Source of the DNA: Amylibacter sp.
GTDB lineage: Bacteria > Pseudomonadota > Alphaproteobacteria > Rhodobacterales > Rhodobacteraceae
NCBI GenBank assembly: GCA_027083485.1
Contig: JALWOO010000504.1
Location: 1 to 5,037 of the forward strand
Direction of reading: 5' to 3'
DNA length: 5,037 nucleotides
Part shown: positions 1 to 5,037 of the stretch, one piece after another
How positions within the stretch are numbered: the first letter of the stretch is position 1
Layout: every line of letters begins with the position of its first letter
The notes under the pieces: generated by a model
The model's input: only the letters and a program-made list of their open reading frames with translations
Databases searched by the model: none
What the model was told of the DNA's origin: nothing
Made by a program: the position numbers and the translations under genes

Positions 1-1280
1 TGGCAGCGCCCGCTGCGGCGGCGGATCCGTGGGCTGCGCCCCCTGTCGGGGCAGCCAAACCCCGACCGTTTGTGGTGCCGGAGGAGGATATGACAGAGGC
101 ATCCTCTGGTCTGAACCCGCTGAACGCGGCGGCGGCGGCGTTGTTTTCGCTGGTGGGGCGGATTCGCAATCGGGCGCAGCACAATGATCCGGCGGCCTTG
201 CGTCAGGCGGTTGTGCGCGAAATCCGGATGTTCGAAAGCCGCGCCTTGCAGGCTCAAATTCCAGCGCAAACCGTTAAAATCGCCCGTTATTGCCTCTGTG
301 CGACGCTGGATGATGTGGTGCTGAACACGCCTTGGGGGGGGCGCTCTATCTGGGCGCAGCAATCCATGGTGGGGAGTTTTCACAAGGAAACCCACGGCGG
401 GGACCGGTTCTATGAATTGCTGAGCCGTCTGGAACAGGAACCGGCGGCAAACCTGATGCTGCTGGAATTCATTTTCATGTGCCTGTCGCTCGGGTTCGAG
501 GGCCGTTTGCGGGTCGAGGAACGGGGCGCTGAAAAACATGCCACCATTCGCGAAGGGCTGGCAAACCTGATCCGCGCCCAGCGTGGCCCGCTGGAACATG
601 AAATTGCGCCCTTCTGGAAGGGGCTGAACCTGCCCCATAAACCCCTGTCGGCGTGGATGCCGGCCTGGCTGATTTTCGGGGTGATGACATTGGTTATTTC
701 CGCCAGCTTCATGGGCTTTGCCTGGGCGTTGAACGGGGATACGGAGCGTTTGCTCGGCCAGCTTTCGGTGCAGGGGGCCAAAGAAAACATCGTGCTGAAA
801 CGCAAAGCCCCGCCGCCGCCACCGCCGCCGCCTGTGGAATCCACCCAAAAGGAACGGGTGGCCAAATTTCTGGAAGCCGAACAAAACGAAGGCCTGATCA
901 CGATACTGGAGGACGCCAATTCGGTCACCGTCAGGATTGCCGGTTCGGGCATGTTCAAACCGGCCTCTGACACATTGGTTGAACGGTTCGAGCCGATCAT
1001 GTTCCGCATTGCCGAGGCCCTGAACGAAGAAAAAGGCCGGGTCATTATTGCGGGTCATTCCGATAATATCCCCATTAAAACCGCGCGCTTTCCCTCTAAT
1101 CAGGTGCTGTCCCTGAAGCGGGCGCAATCCGTGATGAAGCAAATTGCGGGCAAGTTGAAAGACCCGAGCCGCATGACAGCGGAGGGGCGCTCGGATCGTG
1201 AACCGCTGACCTCTAACAAAACCAAAGCCGGACGGGCCAAAAACCGCCGGATCGAAGTCATTTTGATGAAACAAGGTTAA
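1..1280 (+). CDS. tssL: TssL (ImpK, DotU/IcmH family) with C-terminal OmpA-like peptidoglycan-binding domain; 5' partial
   Basis: TssL is an inner-membrane subunit of the T6SS membrane complex; it pairs with TssM and contacts the baseplate from the cytoplasmic side. The frame is open from base 3 (taken as residue 1) with no stop, so 425 residues are visible and the start lies upstream. Residues 1-29 are an Ala/Pro-rich extension. The DotU domain follows at about 36-208, with family hallmarks LNPLNAAAAALF (37-48), TPWGG (109-113) and HKETHGGDRFY (127-137). One membrane segment lies at about 219-243, then an eight-proline linker (270-277). The OmpA-like domain covers about 314-421: GHSD (351-354), LSLKRA (369-374) and a terminal GR-x2-NRR motif (NRR 414-416). 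D354 and R373 match the Asp/Arg pair that binds diaminopimelate in OmpA proteins, so peptidoglycan binding is likely. The spacing of this pair is MotB-like (FPSN before LS). This is the peptidoglycan-anchored TssL type. The family call is very secure; the N-terminus is unknown. Confidence 0.95.
   Translation, partial: AAPAAAADPWAAPPVGAAKPRPFVVPEEDMTEASSGLNPLNAAAAALFSLVGRIRNRAQHNDPAALRQAVVREIRMFESRALQAQIPAQTVKIARYCLCATLDDVVLNTPWGGRSIWAQQSMVGSFHKETHGGDRFYELLSRLEQEPAANLMLLEFIFMCLSLGFEGRLRVEERGAEKHATIREGLANLIRAQRGPLEHEIAPFWKGLNLPHKPLSAWMPAWLIFGVMTLVISASFMGFAWALNGDTERLLGQLSVQGAKENIVLKRKAPPPPPPPPVESTQKERVAKFLEAEQNEGLITILEDANSVTVRIAGSGMFKPASDTLVERFEPIMFRIAEALNEEKGRVIIAGHSDNIPIKTARFPSNQVLSLKRAQSVMKQIAGKLKDPSRMTAEGRSDREPLTSNKTKAGRAKNRRIEVILMKQG
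80..92 (+). promoter_or_regulatory. Shine-Dalgarno-like GGAGGAGG before an in-frame ATG inside tssL (possible internal or alternative start)
   Basis: GGAGGAGG (80-87) lies directly before an in-frame ATG at 90, with about five bases between the first GGAGG and the ATG. Initiation here would give a 396-residue TssL beginning MTEASSGLNPL, which keeps the whole DotU, membrane and OmpA parts but loses the Ala/Pro-rich extension. The same bases encode Pro-Glu-Glu-Asp in the longer frame, so the purine run may be only a codon coincidence. I favour an upstream start because frame 3 stays open, and the Ala/Pro composition is typical of TssL extensions. The GTG at 72 has no convincing ribosome site and is a poor start candidate. 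Confidence 0.3.
334..341 (+). repeat. G8 homopolymer within tssL
   Basis: Eight consecutive G bases encode the end of Trp plus Gly-Gly in the conserved TPWGG motif of the DotU domain. The reading frame is intact across the run. Such runs are prone to slippage and to sequencing error; a change of one base would truncate TssL well before its membrane segment. The Trp and first Gly are family-conserved, which may be the whole reason for the run. Confidence 0.9.
810..833 (+). repeat. Proline-codon repeat (eight CCN codons) encoding the TssL periplasmic linker
   Basis: Eight consecutive proline codons (CCG x3, CCA, CCG x3, CCT) follow Lys-Ala. They lie about 27 residues after the membrane segment and before the OmpA-like domain. 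The protein product is a stiff spacer that would hold the peptidoglycan-binding domain away from the membrane. The near-perfect CCG triplet repeat also produces long shadow frames on the opposite strand (a polyglycine run there). Confidence 0.9.
1273..1276 (+). promoter_or_regulatory. Ribosome binding site of tssM
   Basis: AAGG sits seven bases before the tssM ATG, inside the last codons of tssL and just before its TAA stop. The spacing supports the ATG at 1284 over the next in-frame ATG at 1302. With only three bases between stop and start, translation of tssM is probably coupled to tssL. Confidence 0.6.
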
Positions 1281-1283
1281 AAC

Positions 1284-4200
1284 ATGGGCTTTCTCTCTCG
1301 TATGATTTCGGCATTTTTTCATGCCAACGGCATTTTGACCTTTGTGTTTGTCGCACTGAGCGCGATTATCTGGTTTGCCGGTCCGTTAATCGTGATCGGC
1401 GATTGGCACCCCTTTGAAACCATTGTTCAGCGCCTGATCTGGATCGGGGTTATTTTTGTCATAACCCTGTTTGTGATGCTGATCCTTGCCCTGTTCCGGA
1501 TGCGTAAGAACAACCGTTTGGTATCGGAAATTACCGACGCCGAAGACGACGCGGAAATCGACGAAGGCGATGACACGCTGAAATCCGAACTGGCGGAAAT
1601 GCGCAGCAATATGAAGCAGGCGCTCAGGCTGCTCGGCAAATCCAGACTGGGCGGCAAGGGGCGTTCCCAGAAGCTCTATCAATTGCCGTGGTATATCGTG
1701 ATCGGGCCTCCCGGGGCAGGCAAGACCACGGCCATTGTGCATTCCGGCCTGCAATTTCCTTTGGCGGAAAAGATGGGCGTCAAGCCGGTGGGCGGCATTG
1801 GCGGCACGCGCAATTGTGATTGGTGGTTCACCAACGAGGCCGTGCTGATTGATACCGCCGGTCGCTTTACCACACAAGACAGCGACGAAGAAGCCGATGC
1901 ACAGGCCTGGGGCGGGTTTCTTGATATGCTGAAACGCTATCGCAAACGCCAACCGATCAACGGTGCGATTGTGGCGATTTCCCTCACCGATATTTCAACG
2001 CAGGACGATGCCGCCCGTCAGGAAATGGCCACCGCCATTCGCCTGCGGCTCAGCGAGTTGCGCGAAAAGCTGGGCGTGCGGTTTCCGGTGTATATTCTGT
2101 TGACCAAGGCCGATATGATTGTCGGCTTCAGCGAGTTTTTCGAACACCTCGGCAAGAGCGAGCGCGAACAGGTCTGGGGGTTTACCTATCCGATTAAGTC
2201 CGCAAAAACCAAGCGTAAGCCACTGGACGGGTTTGACGACCAGTTCACCGCCTTGCTGGAGCGGTTGAATAACCATTCGCTTGAGCGGCTCAAGAACGTT
2301 TCCGATCCGGGCAAACGGGCGATGATATCGGGGTTTCCCCAACAGGTTGCCTCTTTGCGCGGGGTTATTCAGGATTTTCTGGGGCAGGTTTTCCTTGATA
2401 GCAAGTTTTCCCAAACCCAGCTGGTGCGCGGGGTTTATTTTTCCTCGGGCACACAGGAAGGCACGCCGATTGACCGCTTGATTGGCGGCATGGCGCGCAG
2501 TTTCGGCCTTGGCCGGCAGGCGGTCACGGCAGCACAGGGCAGCGGGCGCAGTTATTTTTTGCGCCGTTTTCTGGAGGGTACGGTTTTTCCGGAGGCGGGT
2601 CTGGTGTCTGCCGATGATCGGGTGGAGCGGCGATACAAATGGATCGTCGGGGGCACGATTGCGGCGGCTGTTCTGGTAAGCGCCGGGGTGATCGGGCTAT
2701 GGACCAACAGCTTTCTGGGCAATCGCGCCATGGTGCGCGCGGCGGATGAGCAGCTTGCGAAATATGCCGAATTGATCAAACAGGTGCCGGGCAATCCGAT
2801 CGAAGATACCAATGTGCATGTGCTGATCCAGCCGTTGAATATTCTGTATGATCTGCCGGGCAATACGGCGCGCGAAAACACCGAACCGGCGCGGGAGCTG
2901 ACATTCGGGTTGTATCAGGGCGACATCATCGGGGACGGGGCCGCCCAGACCTATCGCGCGGTGTTGAACCAGAAAATGTTGCCGCGTTTGTTGTTGCGCA
3001 TGGAAGAGCTGATGCTCGCCAATATCAACAACCCGACCCTGCTGTACGAGGCCCTGAAGGTCTATATGATGCTGGGGCAGCAAGGGCCGATGGATCGCGA
3101 TCTGGTGACCCAGTGGTTTGCGATTGAATGGGCGGCGGAATTTGCCGAGGAACCGGACACCACGCAGCGCGATTTGCTCAAGCATCTGAAGGCGCTGATT
3201 AGCCAGCCGATGCTGTCTATTCCGCTGGATGGGCCGCTGGTGGAACAGGTGCAATCCATTCTCGGGGAAACGCCGGTGGCCCAACGGGCCTATCGCACCA
3301 TTGTCGACAGTCCGGAGGCCAAGTCCCTGCCGGAATGGACCCTGCTCAAGGCCGGCGGTCCGGCGACGGCGCGGGTGATGACGCGCCCTTCCGGTTTGCA
3401 ACTGAGCGCGGGGATCCCGGGGATTTATACCTATAACGGGTTTTACAAGGTCTTCCTGCCTGCTGCCGTGGATGTGGCCGAGCAGATCAAAAAGGAAAAC
3501 TGGGTGCTTGGCCCGCGTGCAGAGGACCTCTCGGATCCAAATGCCCTGTCTTTGATTGCGCGCGATGTGCTGGATTTGTATTATTCGGATTACATCGTGC
3601 AATGGGAAACCATCATGGGCGATGTGGATGTGGTGCCGATGGGGTCAATGTCGCAGGCGGTGAATGTGATCAATGTTTTATCCGGTCCGGCCTCGCCGAT
3701 TGTGAAAATCATGAACGAAGTTGCCGATGAGACCCGCCTTGCGGACGAGCGCAAAAATCAGGTGGTCGAAGGCGTTTCAACCGGCGTTCAAAGCGAAGGC
3801 TCCTCTTTGATTATCGAAACCCTTGGCGTGCGCACCCAACGCCTGTTGGCGGTGTTGCAGGATTCCGTGCAAAACGGGCAAAAGCCCCCCAAACCCGGAC
3901 AGGTGGTGCAGGACCGGTTTCAATCCTTGCATGATTTTGTCAAAGGTTTCCAAAAGGATGTCCCCGGAGAGTTAAACCGGATCATGCAAATCCTGACCGA
4001 GATTTATCAGGACCTGAACCGCCTGTCCGTGAGCGGCAATATCAACACCCAGGGCGAAAGCATCCAGCGTCTGCAAGAGGCCATAACCCCCTTGACCGGC
4101 CCGATCAAACGCTGGTCAAACCAGATCATCGACGGGGCATCCGGTGCGGCGGCAGGGGGCAAACGCTCCAAGTTGAACAACATTTGGCAGGCGCAGGTTT

Positions 4201-4859
4201 TGCCCTATTGCAAACAGGCACTCAACAACCGCTATCCCTTTGTGCGCAAATCCCGTTCAGAGGTCGGCATTCAGGATTTTGCCCGCCTGTTTGCGCCGCA
4301 GGGCCTGATTGACGGGTTTTTCACTGCGAACCTGATGGATCATGTGGATGTCACCGCGCGTCCGTGGAAATGGAAACGCACAACCGGCAAGGATCTGGGG
4401 ATTTCCGATAGCGTTTTGCAACAGTTCCAGTTGGCCGCCGAAATACGGGACGCCTTTTTTCTGGCCCCGGGGTTGCCATCGGTGACCTTTGATCTGAAAC
4501 CGATCGCGCTGGACCCGAATGCACAGCAGGTTTCCCTGATGGTGGATGGTCAGGAACTGGTCTATGCCCATGGGCCACAGCAAACCACTTCGTTGAAATG
4601 GCCCAAAGGGGGCAGCTCGTTTGTGCGGTTCTTGCCGGAAATGGAAGGGCGCACGAACCTGCGCCAGAAGGACGGGCCATGGGGCTGGTTCCGTTTGCTC
4701 GACAGCGCCGAAGTCCGGCGCACCAATGTGGCCGACCAGACCCGCGTGGTGTTCAATGTGGGCGGGCGGATTGCGGTGTTCCAGATGCGGGCCGGCTCTG
4801 CAATAAATCCGTTTTCCTCCAAGGCAGTACGGCGGTTCCGCTGTCCGAATTCGTTGTGA
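1284..4859 (+). CDS. tssM: TssM (ImpL, IcmF family), T6SS inner-membrane NTPase
   Basis: TssM is the large inner-membrane scaffold of the T6SS; it joins TssL in the cytoplasm and membrane to TssJ in the periplasm. The 1191-residue protein has normal family length. Two membrane helices lie at about 17-39 and 51-71, and a third at about 453-473. The cytoplasmic loop between helices 2 and 3 carries an NTPase domain: Walker A GPPGAGKT (141-148), Walker B/G3-like LIDTAGR (188-194) and a GTPase-like TKAD (274-277). An acidic patch at 85-97 precedes it. Residues from about 474 to the end are periplasmic: the IcmF-related middle region, then the C-terminal IcmF domain from about 1010, with VTFDLKPIAL (from 1067) and GPWGWFRLLD (around W1133). 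The protein ends NPF...FRCPNSL, the usual TssM terminus, so it is complete. The start is supported by the AAGG site and by the short, positive, hydrophobic N-terminus. It lies three bases after tssL and overlaps tagF by four. No frameshift or missing motif is seen. Confidence 0.97.
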   Translation: MGFLSRMISAFFHANGILTFVFVALSAIIWFAGPLIVIGDWHPFETIVQRLIWIGVIFVITLFVMLILALFRMRKNNRLVSEITDAEDDAEIDEGDDTLKSELAEMRSNMKQALRLLGKSRLGGKGRSQKLYQLPWYIVIGPPGAGKTTAIVHSGLQFPLAEKMGVKPVGGIGGTRNCDWWFTNEAVLIDTAGRFTTQDSDEEADAQAWGGFLDMLKRYRKRQPINGAIVAISLTDISTQDDAARQEMATAIRLRLSELREKLGVRFPVYILLTKADMIVGFSEFFEHLGKSEREQVWGFTYPIKSAKTKRKPLDGFDDQFTALLERLNNHSLERLKNVSDPGKRAMISGFPQQVASLRGVIQDFLGQVFLDSKFSQTQLVRGVYFSSGTQEGTPIDRLIGGMARSFGLGRQAVTAAQGSGRSYFLRRFLEGTVFPEAGLVSADDRVERRYKWIVGGTIAAAVLVSAGVIGLWTNSFLGNRAMVRAADEQLAKYAELIKQVPGNPIEDTNVHVLIQPLNILYDLPGNTARENTEPARELTFGLYQGDIIGDGAAQTYRAVLNQKMLPRLLLRMEELMLANINNPTLLYEALKVYMMLGQQGPMDRDLVTQWFAIEWAAEFAEEPDTTQRDLLKHLKALISQPMLSIPLDGPLVEQVQSILGETPVAQRAYRTIVDSPEAKSLPEWTLLKAGGPATARVMTRPSGLQLSAGIPGIYTYNGFYKVFLPAAVDVAEQIKKENWVLGPRAEDLSDPNALSLIARDVLDLYYSDYIVQWETIMGDVDVVPMGSMSQAVNVINVLSGPASPIVKIMNEVADETRLADERKNQVVEGVSTGVQSEGSSLIIETLGVRTQRLLAVLQDSVQNGQKPPKPGQVVQDRFQSLHDFVKGFQKDVPGELNRIMQILTEIYQDLNRLSVSGNINTQGESIQRLQEAITPLTGPIKRWSNQIIDGASGAAAGGKRSKLNNIWQAQVLPYCKQALNNRYPFVRKSRSEVGIQDFARLFAPQGLIDGFFTANLMDHVDVTARPWKWKRTTGKDLGISDSVLQQFQLAAEIRDAFFLAPGLPSVTFDLKPIALDPNAQQVSLMVDGQELVYAHGPQQTTSLKWPKGGSSFVRFLPEMEGRTNLRQKDGPWGWFRLLDSAEVRRTNVADQTRVVFNVGGRIAVFQMRAGSAINPFSSKAVRRFRCPNSL

Positions 4860-5037
4860 GTATCGGCTATTACGGCAAGCTCCCCTCCAAGGGTGATTTC
4901 GTAAGCTATCAATGGCCTGCGCCGTTCAAGGCCTGCTGGGATGACTGGTTGCAAACCGGCATGAAAGCCAGCCGCGACAGCTTGGGGGACGGGTGGGAAA
5001 CGGCCTATGATCAGGCTCCGCTCTGGCGGTTTTGTCT
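4856..5037 (+). CDS. tagF: TagF (ImpM) N-terminal part, T6SS post-translational repressor; 3' partial
   Basis: TagF proteins repress T6SS activity after translation; in Pseudomonas and Agrobacterium they act on the Fha forkhead protein, in parallel with or opposed to PpkA kinase signalling. Only the first 60 codons are in the window. They match the start of the TagF domain (DUF2094 family): GYYGKLPSKGDFV (4-16), a WDDWL motif (28-32), SRDSLGDGW (39-47) and APLWRF (54-59). The GTG at 4856 shares four bases with the tssM stop (GTGA) and places the GYYGKLP motif four residues from the N-terminus, as usual in the family. No clear Shine-Dalgarno sequence precedes it, so re-initiation by ribosomes finishing tssM is likely. 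The frame stays open upstream, but upstream codons lie within the conserved end of tssM and offer no ATG nearby. In Agrobacterium this gene is fused to the phosphatase PppA; that cannot be judged here. Confidence 0.92.
   Translation, partial: MSIGYYGKLPSKGDFVSYQWPAPFKACWDDWLQTGMKASRDSLGDGWETAYDQAPLWRFC

Noticed and set aside
72..74. GTG at 72 as the true start of tssL
   Set aside because: The frame is open to the first base of the window with a typical Ala/Pro-rich composition, and no ribosome site stands before this GTG.
1..93. An upstream gene in frame 1 ending at TGA 91-93, overlapping an ATG at 90 (ATGA)
   Set aside because: The frame 1 product is an Arg-rich string that looks like a frame-shifted reading of the Ala/Pro-rich tssL extension, and it does not resemble the end of TssK or any other T6SS protein. 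It cannot be fully excluded without upstream sequence.
653..970. 105-codon plus-strand frame inside tssL
   Set aside because: It is an out-of-frame reading of the membrane segment, linker and start of the OmpA domain; its composition is unlike a real protein.
410..1045. 211-codon minus-strand open frame opposite tssL
   Set aside because: It contains a polyglycine run that is only the complement of the proline linker codons and has no family resemblance. It is a shadow.
1386..1952. 188-codon minus-strand open frame opposite the tssM N-terminus
   Set aside because: It lies opposite the Walker A and Walker B coding region, has no domain, and is low in credible start signals. It is a shadow.
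2697..3602. 301-codon open frame on the minus strand inside tssM
   Set aside because: It is rich in His, Arg and Gln with no recognisable domain, and lies wholly opposite the conserved TssM periplasmic region. It is a shadow of the plus-strand codon pattern.
4562..4954. Minus-strand open frame spanning the tssM/tagF junction
   Set aside because: Both plus-strand genes are clearly recognised across this span and the minus-strand product resembles nothing. It is a shadow.

Overview
The window is a compact, single-strand (+) piece of a type VI secretion system (T6SS) operon. It holds three genes that run almost without gaps: the 3' part of tssL (also called impK; DotU/IcmH family, with a C-terminal OmpA-like peptidoglycan-binding domain), a complete tssM (impL/icmF), and the 5' end of tagF (impM). 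The order tssL-tssM-tagF is that of the imp locus of Agrobacterium and other Alphaproteobacteria. The GC-rich coding style and the peptidoglycan-binding type of TssL also fit an alphaproteobacterium. That placement is an inference from gene order and family resemblance; no marker gene is present to prove it.

Layout: positions 1-1280 are tssL, whose frame is already open at the first base, so its true start lies upstream of the window. Three bases separate its TAA stop from the tssM ATG at 1284. tssM fills 1284-4859 with no interruption. tagF starts with GTG at 4856, overlaps the tssM stop by four bases (GTGA) and runs off the right edge. There is no non-coding stretch longer than three bases, and I see no promoter, terminator, RNA gene, mobile element or CRISPR array. 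The other open frames, on both strands, are shadows of these three genes.

How they work together (family knowledge): TssL and TssM are inner-membrane proteins that, with the lipoprotein TssJ, form the trans-envelope complex on which the T6SS baseplate docks. Here TssL carries its own peptidoglycan anchor, with the two key binding residues present. TssM has an intact P-loop NTPase domain in the cytoplasm and a large periplasmic part. TagF is a post-translational repressor of T6SS firing, so an accessory regulator is translationally coupled to a core structural gene.

I find no evidence of an undescribed system. The points worth a second look are details: a strong Shine-Dalgarno-like site with an in-frame ATG inside tssL, a G8 homopolymer in the tssL coding sequence, an eight-proline linker, GTPase-like motifs in TssM, and the coupled tssM/tagF junction.
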